This document shows, one piece after another, positions 8,226 through 16,233 of a DNA stretch of 54,910 nucleotides. Every line of letters begins with the position of its first letter. Position 1 is the first letter of the stretch. The translations under genes were made by a program, and so were the position numbers. The notes beneath the pieces are model-generated. The model did no database searches. It worked only from the letters and a program-made list of their open reading frames with translations, and was not told the DNA's origin. Location: assembly GCA_012719135.1 (NCBI GenBank), contig JAAYAW010000020.1, positions 1 to 54,910 on the forward strand, in the 5' to 3' direction. The DNA comes from Chloroflexota bacterium (lineage in GTDB: Bacteria > Chloroflexota > Anaerolineae > UBA1429).

Positions 8226-9449
8226 ATGGCGCACAATGTGCAAGTCAAGCTCACGGACATCGCCCACGGAGGAGACGCCGTGGGGAGGATCGACGGCCAG
8301 GTCGTGTTTGTCCCACTGGCCCTACCCGGAGAGACCGTGACGGTTTCCGTCGCGCCTTCGAGCTCCTCCTATCTGCGGGCGAGCCTGGTATCCGTGGATG
8401 CTCCTTCGCCCGATCGTGTCGAGCCCCCCTGCCCGGCATTTGGCCGATGCGGGGGTTGTCAGTGGCAGCACATCGCCTATCCGGAACAGCTTTGGCTCAA
8501 GCAGAGCATACTGCGGGCAGCCCTCTCCCGTATCGGGCACTTGACGGATCCGCAGGTGCAGCCTGTGCAGGGAATGCAGAACCCATGGCACTACCGAAAC
8601 CACGTCCAGTTGCGCGTTTCCACCGATGGCTGCGCCGGCTACTATGCTCTTCAGAGCCATGACGTGGTCCCCGTTGAGAAATGCTTGATCGCAGAGCCCT
8701 TGTTGCTCTCCATGTGGCAGGCGCACCGAGACACGCAAGTGCCCTCCCGAACGTTGACTTTGAGAGCAGGGGTCCATACCGGGGATCGCCTCGCGATCCT
8801 GTCCGGCCGTGGCGCCAGCCGCCGGGCGGCCGCAGGGCTGCCGTACAGTTGCCTGCAGGTCGATGCCGAGGGCCATCACCGGGTCCTCGCGGGCCGCGAC
8901 CACCTGTTTGAGAGAGTGGGCCGGCTTACTCTGCGGATCTCGGCGGATGCGTTCTTCCAGGTAAACGCCCGCCAGGCAGAACGCCTGGTGGAAGTGGCAG
9001 CCACACATCTGGAGCTAGAGCCCGGTGAGTCCTTGCTGGACGCCTATTGCGGCGGAGGTCTTCTCGGCCTCTCGCTCGCCGGCCCTCACAACCCCCTGTT
9101 TGGCATAGAATCGTCCGGGCCGTCGCTGAAGGACGCGCAGGCGAACGCCGGCGATCGGGGAGTGTTCTGGGAAGGTGATGTGGCCGAGGTCCTGAGGCGC
9201 GAGCGCCCGCGGGTCGATGCCATCGTGTTGGATCCGCCTCGCACCGGATGCAGGCCCGAGGCGATCGAGGCGCTCAGCCTTTGCGAAGCGCGACGCATCA
9301 TCTACGTCTCGTGTGATCCGGCGACCCTTGCCAGGGATGTGGCACGGTTTGCGGACCACGGCTATCGGTTTTCCTGCGCTAGCCCTGTCGATCTCTTTCC
9401 TCAGACGTATCACCTTGAGACCGTTGCTGTGTTGGAGCGCGTCGCTTGA
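8226..9449 (+). CDS. rlmD: RlmD/TrmA-type rRNA (uracil-C5) methyltransferase
   Basis: A SAM-dependent RNA methyltransferase making 5-methyluridine, probably in 23S rRNA. An N-terminal TRAM domain (about 1-60) is followed by an iron-sulfur motif with C69, C75 and C78 (CPAFGRCGGC) and a fourth cysteine in VPVEKC. The C-terminal Rossmann part has LLDAYCGGG (SAM site), VLDPPRTGC and the catalytic-cysteine motif YVSCDP. The 407-residue length is typical. Whether it acts as RlmD, RlmCD or on tRNA cannot be told from sequence alone. It has its own leader, divergent from rodZ. Confidence 0.85.
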   Translation: MAHNVQVKLTDIAHGGDAVGRIDGQVVFVPLALPGETVTVSVAPSSSSYLRASLVSVDAPSPDRVEPPCPAFGRCGGCQWQHIAYPEQLWLKQSILRAALSRIGHLTDPQVQPVQGMQNPWHYRNHVQLRVSTDGCAGYYALQSHDVVPVEKCLIAEPLLLSMWQAHRDTQVPSRTLTLRAGVHTGDRLAILSGRGASRRAAAGLPYSCLQVDAEGHHRVLAGRDHLFERVGRLTLRISADAFFQVNARQAERLVEVAATHLELEPGESLLDAYCGGGLLGLSLAGPHNPLFGIESSGPSLKDAQANAGDRGVFWEGDVAEVLRRERPRVDAIVLDPPRTGCRPEAIEALSLCEARRIIYVSCDPATLARDVARFADHGYRFSCASPVDLFPQTYHLETVAVLERVA

Positions 9450-9829
9450 TTCAGCGCTGGCCTTACCAGCTGGCCACTCGAGGGTAACTGAAGGTCGAGC
9501 CAGGAGCCGTTCGGCGGGTGATGCTGCACAGGCCAGATAGAGACGGTCCGCATCTTGGCCGTTGCTCCGCCGCGCTCGCCCTGGAGAAGCGTTGCTTCGT
9601 TCTGTCCAGCCCTCTCTAGCCGTACATGCGCCGCCGCCAGATTCATCCATCCATCTGTTCCTCAGGCTCCACACGGAAGCCGTGCTCTGTCACGCCTCCC
9701 GATCCGAGCCGCAGGCCACATTTGTGGTATAATCTTGTTATAGTAACAAAATTGTGAGGGGTCCGGTCACAGGTCTGGATCTCTTTTTGTGCCTGAGGGG
9801 ACCATCGTTATTGCCAGTGGAGAGCAAGT
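9450..9829 (+). other. 380-base intergenic region upstream of the Fak-like fusion
   Basis: No credible gene is seen. The left 270 bases have no recognised RNA or repeat. The right end holds the extended -10 promoter and palindrome described separately, followed by a leader of about 90 bases. Confidence 0.6.
9725..9749 (+). promoter_or_regulatory. extended -10 promoter with palindromic operator candidate
   Basis: TGGTATAAT (TGn at 9725-9727, TATAAT 9728-9733) is an extended -10 element; no good -35 lies 17 bp upstream. One base later the perfect inverted repeat TTGTTA-TAG-TAACAA (9735-9749) covers the expected start site, the usual place for a repressor operator. The regulator is not identified. 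Confidence 0.65.
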
Positions 9830-11656
9830 ATGGAACTGGAACGTTCGGCGCAGCGGATTGACGGAACGGATATCATCAACTGGTTTCGTTCAGGTTCCCA
9901 GGAGGTACAGCGCAGCCGTAGGCGACTGAACGCCATCAACGTATTCCCGGTTGCCGACGGAGATACCGGCACGAACCTGTCGACCACGCTGCGAGCGATG
10001 GTGGACCGTCCAACACAAGACCGGTCCTTCTCGGCCACCTTGCGTGCGCTCTCTGACCTGGGTCTATCCCATGCACGCGGCAACTCGGGCATCCTGTTCG
10101 CGACCTACATCAGCGGCATCGCGGCCGAGGGCGCGGCGCATGATTCGGTAACCGTTGAGGAGTTCGCCCAAATCGCGAACCGCGCGGTCAGCCACCTGTA
10201 CCATGCGGTGGAGCGCCCCGTTGAAGGGACGATGATCACCGTGATCCGCGAGTGGGCCAGCACCCTGGCGCGCCATGCCAGCCGCTTCCCCAGCTTTGGC
10301 GAACTGATGGCGGAAGGATACAGCGCCGCAGGGGCCGCACTGCAGAGAACGGCGAGCCAACTGGAAGTGCTCCGCAGAAACAACGTGGTGGATGCGGGCG
10401 CCGAGGGATTCGTGCGGTTCCTGGAGGGCATCAACCGGGCCCTATCGGGGGATGCCGAACGGGTGGACGCCGAGCCTGTACCGGAGCTGACCATCGCCCC
10501 CGAGAGCGAGATGGCGTCCGGATACCGTTACTGCACGGAGGTCCTGATAGAGACCCCGGAAGGGGCGCCTCTCCCGGACGAGATCGCGCTGGAGAGCACC
10601 CTCCAGAAGCAGTTGCATGGCTATGGGGATTCCCTCATCGTCAGTGCCCGGGCGTCCAGGACTCGTGTACACATCCATACCGATACGCCTGCGCGAGTAG
10701 TCGAGGATCTCACCGCCTACGGCTCTGTCCTCGAACAAAAGGTCGATGACATGCGGCTTCAGGCGAGCGTGCGGGAGCACCGGCTACATCCTGTCGGGCT
10801 GTTGACGGATTCGATCGCCGATCTTCCCGAGACCTTCAAGCTCGAGAACCAGATCCACACGCTCCCCCTCGGTTTGCTCCTCGATGGGACAGCCTATCTG
10901 GACAAGATAACGATCCAGCCGGGACAGCTAACGGAGGCGATCTCCCGCTCCGAAGCCTATCCGACGAGCTCGCTACCCGAGCCGGGACGCGTTCGGGCCT
11001 TCCTGGAAGGCCTAATCGATCTGTATGAATCGCTCATCTTTGTCACGGTTTCGTCCCAGATGAGTGGCACAAACCGGATCATCACGCAGGCGCTTCAGGA
11101 TATCGATCTTCAGGGCAAAAAGGTAGCCATCGTCGATAGCCTGACGAACTCGGGCGCGGAGGGTCTCCTGGTTCAATCGGCAGCGAATCTCCTCAATGAA
11201 GGGGCGAGCCACGATGAGGTCGTTGCGCGCCTTGGAGCACTGATCCCCAGGGCCAGGATATACGTGTGCCTGGACACGCTCGAGTACGCCGTGCGCTCGG
11301 GCAGGGTGCCCAATACAGTCGGCAAGCTAGGGATCAAGCTCGGGCTGCGTCCGATCATGAGTGTAGATCCCCATGGGCGCGGCACTGCATTCGGCGCCGC
11401 GTTCAGCCAGGGCGGCCTGACGAAAAAGATCCGCCGCCTCGTACGCCGGCACCTGGCCACAACCGGCGTTCTACGCTACGCCATCGTTCATGTCGGAAAC
11501 CCGGCACTGGCAGCCCAGTATGCCGCAGAGCTCGGAGAGATGATCGGGCGCCAACCGGAGTACATCACGGAGGTCTCTGCCGTGATCGGAATCCATTCGG
11601 GTCCAGGAAGCGTCGCGGTCTGTCTCATCGAAGGAGAGGAGGCTTCCGGTGCTTGA
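9830..11656 (+). CDS. DhaL-DegV fusion, FakA-FakB-like fatty acid kinase
   Basis: Residues about 12-205 are a DhaL/DAK2 kinase domain: [13 protein letters not shown] (38-49) for nucleotide/Mg binding and ARGNSG (82-87). Residues 225-315 match the middle region of FakA (VHIHTDTP at 280-287, then a KVDDM turn). Residues 320-608 are a complete DegV/FakB lipid-binding domain: [41 protein letters not shown] and a final GIHSGPG. In Firmicutes FakA phosphorylates a fatty acid held by a separate FakB; here both halves are one 608-residue chain, with DegV where FakA normally has its own C-terminal domain. The product would be acyl-phosphate. The ATG has a GGAG site. Substrate and activity are inferred. 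Confidence 0.85.
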   Translation: MELERSAQRIDGTDIINWFRSGSQEVQRSRRRLNAINVFPVADGDTGTNLSTTLRAMVDRPTQDRSFSATLRALSDLGLSHARGNSGILFATYISGIAAEGAAHDSVTVEEFAQIANRAVSHLYHAVERPVEGTMITVIREWASTLARHASRFPSFGELMAEGYSAAGAALQRTASQLEVLRRNNVVDAGAEGFVRFLEGINRALSGDAERVDAEPVPELTIAPESEMASGYRYCTEVLIETPEGAPLPDEIALESTLQKQLHGYGDSLIVSARASRTRVHIHTDTPARVVEDLTAYGSVLEQKVDDMRLQASVREHRLHPVGLLTDSIADLPETFKLENQIHTLPLGLLLDGTAYLDKITIQPGQLTEAISRSEAYPTSSLPEPGRVRAFLEGLIDLYESLIFVTVSSQMSGTNRIITQALQDIDLQGKKVAIVDSLTNSGAEGLLVQSAANLLNEGASHDEVVARLGALIPRARIYVCLDTLEYAVRSGRVPNTVGKLGIKLGLRPIMSVDPHGRGTAFGAAFSQGGLTKKIRRLVRRHLATTGVLRYAIVHVGNPALAAQYAAELGEMIGRQPEYITEVSAVIGIHSGPGSVAVCLIEGEEASGA

Positions 11657-12419
11657 TGCAGCCATCCTGATCGCCCTGTACTTTGCCTTCTTCTTCGTGC
11701 TGGGCACGTTCCTGCACAACAACTCCATCGTTGACATCGGCTGGGGCCTGGGGTTTGTGGTTGTTGCCGCCTACGTGATGCTCACGACGCAACCCACTTC
11801 AACCGCCATGTGTGCCGTAGCGCTCCTGGTAGCCATCTGGGGGCTGCGGCTCTTTTACCATCTCCTGCGCCGCAACCTGGGCAAACCGGAGGACTTTCGG
11901 TATGCCAACTGGCGCAAGGAATGGGGCAAGTGGGTCATCCCGAGGGCCTTCTTCCAGGTCTACATGCTGCAAGCCCTGTTCATGTACGTGGTGGCGCTGC
12001 CCATCACACTGACGGGCCAAGCCAGCGGATCGGGCGCTTCCAGTGCCCCGCTGTTTGTTTCTGGCGTTGTGGTGTGGATCACGGGATTCCTGTTCGAGGC
12101 CGTTGGCGATTCCCAGCTTCGACGGTTCGTCGCCCAGCCAGCGAATCGGGGCCAACTGATGACGTCGGGGCTTTGGCGGTACACACGCCATCCCAACTAC
12201 TTTGGAGAAGCGCTGATCTGGTGGGGCCTCTTCCTGGTATCGTTGAGTGGCGGGGCCTCGTGGCTGGGACTCGTTAGCCCCGTCGTGATCACCTATCTGC
12301 TTCGTTTTGTCTCGGGCGTGCCGATGCTGGAGCGCTCCATGAGCCGCAAGCCAGGCTGGGAGAGCTATGCTCAGAGAACCAGCATCTTTGTGCCCTGGTT
12401 CCCTAAGGAAGGCAACTGA
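11649..12419 (+). CDS. DUF1295 steroid-reductase-like membrane protein
   Basis: A 256-residue polytopic protein of the DUF1295 family, related to 3-oxo-5-alpha-steroid 4-dehydrogenases and isoprenylcysteine methyltransferases. About six or seven hydrophobic helices are visible. The conserved C-terminal motif is [15 protein letters not shown] (near residue 174), which in relatives contacts NADPH or SAM. The GTG start lies inside the last codons of the Fak-like fusion (8-base overlap) behind GGAGAGGAGG, so translation is coupled. Pairing with a DUF2177 gene recalls clusters tied to cyclopropane or furan fatty acids, which suggests a lipid substrate. Confidence 0.85.
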   Translation: MLDAAILIALYFAFFFVLGTFLHNNSIVDIGWGLGFVVVAAYVMLTTQPTSTAMCAVALLVAIWGLRLFYHLLRRNLGKPEDFRYANWRKEWGKWVIPRAFFQVYMLQALFMYVVALPITLTGQASGSGASSAPLFVSGVVVWITGFLFEAVGDSQLRRFVAQPANRGQLMTSGLWRYTRHPNYFGEALIWWGLFLVSLSGGASWLGLVSPVVITYLLRFVSGVPMLERSMSRKPGWESYAQRTSIFVPWFPKEGN

Positions 12420-12438
12420 TGGACGTGGGAGGTTAGCC

Positions 12439-12855
12439 GTGTCTCAGATTTTGACCCTCGAGAATATCCGCAACTATGCCATCGCGCTGGCGATTTTCTT
12501 GGCCATCGACATGGTCTGGCTGAATGTAATCGCCAAGTCGCTCTACGCCCGTCATCTGGGCTACCTGATGACCTCGCGCGTCAACATTGCGGCCGCCTTT
12601 ATCTTCTACATGCTGTTCATCCTCGGCATTGTGGTGTTCGTGGTGAATCCCGCCCTGATGGCGCAAAGCTGGCAGATGGCCCTGGGCCTGGGCGTGCTGT
12701 TTGGTCTGGTATGCTATGCCACCTACGACCTGACCAACCTCGCCACTGTGCGTGATTGGCCCGCAGTCATCACTATCATCGATCTGGTCTGGGGCATGTT
12801 TGTCTCAGGCATCACTTCGTTGCTCAGCTACGTGGCGATCCGCCTGCTTGGGTGA
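12439..12855 (+). CDS. DUF2177 family membrane protein
   Basis: A 138-residue protein with four hydrophobic helices, starting VSQILTLENIRNYAIALAIF. DUF2177 features visible are the FLAIDMVWLNVIAKSLYARHLGYLM stretch near the N-terminus and CYATYDLTNLATVRDW in the third helix region. The GTG at 12439 follows a GGGAGG site and a 19-base gap from the DUF1295 gene. Function is unknown. The family is often found with DUF1295 and lipid-modification genes, consistent with this operon. Confidence 0.85.
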   Translation: MSQILTLENIRNYAIALAIFLAIDMVWLNVIAKSLYARHLGYLMTSRVNIAAAFIFYMLFILGIVVFVVNPALMAQSWQMALGLGVLFGLVCYATYDLTNLATVRDWPAVITIIDLVWGMFVSGITSLLSYVAIRLLG

Positions 12856-12878
12856 ACCGGCGCGATGCGTCCTGCCAG

Positions 12879-12908
12879 GAGGCCGGGAGTGTCCGATACC
12901 CCGGCCTC
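12879..12908 (+). terminator. terminator of the Fak-like/DUF1295/DUF2177 operon
   Basis: A 9-bp perfect stem GAGGCCGGG (12879-12887) / CCCGGCCTC (12900-12908) with a 12-base loop, followed by a T/C-rich TCTGCTTTCTT tail, 23 bases after the DUF2177 stop. Confidence 0.65.
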
Positions 12909-13105
12909 TCTGCTTTCTTGCACAAGAGCCCGATGAATTGCCTGGCCTGATGCCTTCCCTCCTGCTATCATAGGGCCGGCGAGCGTCCATGCGTCGGCCG
13001 GCCCGCGGTGGCACGCTCACCCGGATTGACGTGGCTATTCGCGAGCGCGCCCATCCCCGCCCAGGCGTTCACGCCCCGGGGCGCCATGCAGACACGGAGG
13101 CACCA

Positions 13106-13570
13106 GTGGACACCTTCAACGAGGCCCTTGACGAACTGGCCCGGATGTACGGGCACGATGTCGCCCTCTCTCTCGCCACAGTGGCTGGCGAGCGCCCTAA
13201 CCTCCGCATGGTCAATGCCTACTACAAAGGCAGAGCCTTCTACATTACCACCTATGCGTTGAGCCACAAGATGCAAGAGATCGCGCAGAACCCGCATGTG
13301 GCCCTGTGTCACGGTCTCTTCATCGCCCACGGCAGAGGAGTGAACCTCGGCAATCCTCTGGAGGCGGTCAATCGGGAGCTGCGCGAGGAGTTGAGAGAGG
13401 TCTTCTGCGCCTTCTACGCCCGGCACGTCAATGAGGACGACCCCCATACCTGTATCCTTCGTGTCGACCTCGATGATGCGATCCTGTGTACGGCGGATAC
13501 GCGCTACGTCATCGACTTTGCTCGGCAGAGCGCCACGCGGGAGCCCTTCATCAACGACATCATCTACTAG
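13106..13570 (+). CDS. pyridoxamine 5'-phosphate oxidase-fold protein
   Basis: A 154-residue protein of the split-barrel flavin-binding family. Pattern seen: LATVAGERPNLRMVNAYYKGRAFYITT, then KMQEIAQNPHVALC, as in general-stress flavoproteins and heme or F420-binding relatives. A C-terminal ILRVDLDDAILCTADTRYVIDF follows. The GTG at 13106 is chosen because GGAGG lies 7 bases upstream and homology begins there; an upstream in-frame ATG would add about 39 arginine-rich, non-conserved residues. The cofactor and substrate cannot be assigned. Confidence 0.8.
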   Translation: MDTFNEALDELARMYGHDVALSLATVAGERPNLRMVNAYYKGRAFYITTYALSHKMQEIAQNPHVALCHGLFIAHGRGVNLGNPLEAVNRELREELREVFCAFYARHVNEDDPHTCILRVDLDDAILCTADTRYVIDFARQSATREPFINDIIY

Positions 13571-13688
13571 GACAGAGGCATCCCGGCATGCGGGCATCGT
13601 GCGAGGCCGCTAACCGCGTCCTGCCCGTGCGTGCCTGGCCCCATCTGCAAACCCACAGGGTTTCATCAGCACATGGAGGCTCCCGTTA

Positions 13689-14672
13689 GTGATCCAGAGC
13701 GCGACAAAACAGCATCTCTCCCCTGAGACGATACATGCGCTGGCTGCCGAGGTTCACGCAGCCCCGTTATCGGACTCGCGGGAGCTGGGCAACGGATACT
13801 ACAACACCGCACTACGGCTATCCTACGCCGACGGCCTGGTCGTTGTGCTCAAGATTGCCCCACACCCCTCCACAAAGGTCTTGCGGCAGGAGGACGCCCT
13901 GCTTCAGACAGAGGTGGAGACGCTTCGCTACGTCTCCAGCCACTCGGACATCCCCGTGCCCCAGGTGCTGTCTCACTGTACATCCAGTCCGCACGTCGAG
14001 AGCCCTTATCTGGTGCTGGAGCACCTCGCGGGCGTGAGTCTCGATAGCCTGATGGAAGAGATGGATCCTCACCAACTGGAGCAGGCCTACGGTATTGTGG
14101 GGAAGTACGCTCGTGAGCTCCATGAGCTGCAGATGCCCTTCTTCGCCAGGCCAACTCATCGGGGCGACACATGGTGCCAGGCCTTTTCCGACATGATCAA
14201 CGACGTCCTGCTCGACGCAGAGGATGTCTGTGCTGATCTGGGCGTCCCCTCGGGCGAGATTCGTGACACAGTGGCCGCCTGCGCTCCCTCCCTGTGTGCC
14301 GTGAGCACGGCCAGCTTGCTGCATCGTGATCTCTGGCCTGGCAACGTCTTTTATGACGTGTCCTCGAGCCGGATCACGAGAATCATCGATTGGGAACGGG
14401 CCGTCTTTGGCGACCCCCTCATGGAGTTCGTCTGTGCGCTGCTCGAAGGGCTGTATGTGCTGGGTCCGCGGAGCGCATTCTACCGGTCGTATGGGCGGAC
14501 GGATACCTTCACCCTCGACGAGCGGGTTCGTCTGGATCTCTACACGGTGTACCTCGCCCTGTTGCTCAACGTGGAGGGATACTTCCGCGATTACCGAGAT
14601 CCCCGGCAGGAGAGCCAATTGCGCGCCACGGTGGCCTCCCTGATCACCCGCCTGCAGAACGATCGGACGTGA
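13689..14672 (+). CDS. aminoglycoside phosphotransferase (APH)-family kinase
   Basis: A 327-residue small-molecule kinase fold protein. Residues about 40-60 have the LVVVLKIAP strand with the ATP-binding lysine. The catalytic loop is LLHRDLWPGNVF (H-x-D...N) and the metal-binding motif is RIIDWERAVFGDP. In this superfamily substrates include choline, homoserine, fructosamine and antibiotics; none can be picked here. The GTG start has GGAGG 10 bases upstream. It overlaps the next kinase gene in a 4-base GTGA junction. Confidence 0.85.
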   Translation: MIQSATKQHLSPETIHALAAEVHAAPLSDSRELGNGYYNTALRLSYADGLVVVLKIAPHPSTKVLRQEDALLQTEVETLRYVSSHSDIPVPQVLSHCTSSPHVESPYLVLEHLAGVSLDSLMEEMDPHQLEQAYGIVGKYARELHELQMPFFARPTHRGDTWCQAFSDMINDVLLDAEDVCADLGVPSGEIRDTVAACAPSLCAVSTASLLHRDLWPGNVFYDVSSSRITRIIDWERAVFGDPLMEFVCALLEGLYVLGPRSAFYRSYGRTDTFTLDERVRLDLYTVYLALLLNVEGYFRDYRDPRQESQLRATVASLITRLQNDRT

Positions 14673-15553
14673 GCGGATCTGTCCATAATCACCGAGAACT
14701 GCGGCCGCTGGAGGCCGAGGTGCGGGCAGCTCTGGGCGAACGCCAGCCCTACTCCATGGTTCTCTTGCAGAGCCAAGACGGCCTCTGCGTATACCGGGTA
14801 TGGCTGGATGGCGAGCCAGCCATCCTCAAGTACATGTCAGACGTGCCGGAGCGGAGAGAGATCACCAACTATGCTCTGCTTCAATCCCTTGGCGTGCCCA
14901 TGGCGAAGGTTCTCGCAAAGGGCGAAAGCTATCTGCTGCTCGAGGATCTCTCCTGCAGTGATTCGCTCCGGTTGGGAATGCGTGACGATCTGGCCGATCC
15001 CACCGTCGCTGTCGCCCTGGCTGAGTGGTACCGCACGCTGCACAGAGCGGGCACCCGCGTGGCCGCCCTGGAGGGCCTGTGGGCCGAGTCCGACCTGATC
15101 AGTGCTGATGCCCTCATCGCGCTCCGCGAGAGGTTCCCGGAGGCCGTGATGACCTGGGACTATGTGCTTGACCACCTGGTAGAACTGCAAACCCGCGTTG
15201 CGGAGTTATCCAGGACGCTGACCTACAACGACTTTTCATGGACCAATCTGGCCGTGTCCCGTGATGGCCGGAGCGCCCTCATGTTCGACTATGGTCTGCT
15301 CGGGCGGGGATACCCCTATGCCGACTGGCGAAATGTGACCTTGGCTCTATCGGTCGAGGCCCGGGAGGCCTTTGCCTCCGCCTATGGGTCGTTCAGCGAA
15401 CGCGAAGCTATCACGGATAGTTGTGTGGCTCCCCTGGTCAACCTGATTTGCGCGAATCGCCTGCCCCGGTTCCCTTCCTGGGCAGATGCTTCTCTGCGCG
15501 CAGCGCGCGACGGAGATCTCTACACACAGGCCTCGCGCCTGCTAGAATCCTAG
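14669..15553 (+). CDS. second APH-family kinase, divergent
   Basis: A 294-residue kinase-fold protein starting at a GTG inside the preceding stop (GTGA overlap), so the two are translated together. It has EPAILKYMSD for the ATP lysine and LTYNDFSWTNLAVS as catalytic loop: the usual histidine is replaced, but the aspartate and the metal-binding asparagine remain. LMFDYGLLGRGYPYADWRN stands for the second metal motif. It is too different from its neighbour to be a recent duplicate. The pair may act on related substrates or as a heteromer. The longer in-frame extension upstream lies inside the first kinase gene and is not used. Confidence 0.8.
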   Translation: MSGSVHNHRELRPLEAEVRAALGERQPYSMVLLQSQDGLCVYRVWLDGEPAILKYMSDVPERREITNYALLQSLGVPMAKVLAKGESYLLLEDLSCSDSLRLGMRDDLADPTVAVALAEWYRTLHRAGTRVAALEGLWAESDLISADALIALRERFPEAVMTWDYVLDHLVELQTRVAELSRTLTYNDFSWTNLAVSRDGRSALMFDYGLLGRGYPYADWRNVTLALSVEAREAFASAYGSFSEREAITDSCVAPLVNLICANRLPRFPSWADASLRAARDGDLYTQASRLLES

Positions 15554-15649
15554 CCAGAAGCCAAAGAGCTTGAGGCGACGTGTCGCGCCAGCGCTTGAAG
15601 CCCCTCGCCTGCCAAGGTCCACGACTCGATGGTCGAGGCGGCCTCGGAT

Positions 15650-15678
15650 TTGCCTGGCAGGCCCACCTGTGCTATAAT
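15650..15678 (+). promoter_or_regulatory. promoter of rpsO
   Basis: -35 TTGCCT (15650-15655), 17-bp spacer, and extended -10 TGCTATAAT (TATAAT 15673-15678). Start expected near 15685, about 35 bases before the rpsO ATG. Confidence 0.75.
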
Positions 15679-15719
15679 CCTCGCCGTCAACCAATGACTG
15701 TGCAGGAAGGGAAAGCGAT

Positions 15720-15989
15720 ATGCCGTTGACAAAGGGCGAGAAGGATGAGATCGTAGATCAGTTTCATCGTCATCCTGAGGATACTGGCTCACCGGAAGTT
15801 CAGATTGCACTGCTCACCAAGCGAATCAATCGGCTGACGGAGCACCTGAGGGAGAATCGGGCTGACGTTCATTCTCGTCGTGGTTTGCTCAAGCTTGTCG
15901 GTCAACGGCGCCGTCACTTGAACTATCTGAGTCGTGAGGATGAGCCCAAGTACCGTGAGATGCTCGATCGTCTCGGCCTCAGGCGCTGA
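15720..15989 (+). CDS. rpsO: 30S ribosomal protein S15
   Basis: An 89-residue S15, full length. It binds 16S rRNA in the platform and starts 30S assembly. The conserved [16 protein letters not shown] and HxxDxHSRRGLL...RRRLLxYL patterns are present ([42 protein letters not shown]). AGGAAGGG precedes the ATG. It is followed by a terminator-like hairpin and pnp, the classic rpsO-pnp order. Confidence 0.97.
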   Translation: MPLTKGEKDEIVDQFHRHPEDTGSPEVQIALLTKRINRLTEHLRENRADVHSRRGLLKLVGQRRRHLNYLSREDEPKYREMLDRLGLRR

Positions 15990-16022
15990 TCTACACGCAA
16001 TCTGGGTGCGTTTTGCGATCAG

Positions 16023-16066
16023 GAGAGTAGTTCTCGGCCCGTTGGGTCCAGAGCTACTCTCTTTTC
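16023..16066 (+). terminator. terminator after rpsO
   Basis: GAGAGTAG (16023-16030) pairs with CTACTCTC (16054-16061) and runs directly into TTTT. It probably trims most transcripts before pnp. Confidence 0.7.
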
Positions 16067-16145
16067 GGTCATTGGATGAGAGCGCTACCCGAACGCGATC
16101 GGGTTGCTGTCACAGGGAGGGCAGAGCGGTTTTGCGCAGGAATTG

Positions 16146-16185
16146 GGGACTGCGCCCCACACGGTGGGACATACTCCCCAGTCCC
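16146..16185 (+). promoter_or_regulatory. two-part hairpin in the pnp leader
   Basis: Outer stem GGGACTG (16146-16152) / CAGTCCC (16179-16185) encloses an inner stem CCCAC (16156-16160) / GTGGG (16164-16168). It lies 48 bases before the pnp start codon. In enterobacteria a pnp leader stem is the target of RNase III and PNPase autoregulation; the same role here is inference. Confidence 0.5.
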
Positions 16186-16233
16186 TGGTCAATCCGCTCC
16201 GCCCGCCCGCCAGTAAAGAGGTGAGGAGCGGAC

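Noticed and set aside
14390-14668. A 93-codon N-terminal extension of the second APH kinase
   Set aside because: It lies in another frame of the first kinase gene. The GTG at 14669 with a GTGA junction is the natural start.
13689-15553. Antibiotic-resistance genes (aminoglycoside phosphotransferases)
   Set aside because: The fold is shared by many metabolic kinases. There is no mobile context and no sequence feature specific to known resistance enzymes.
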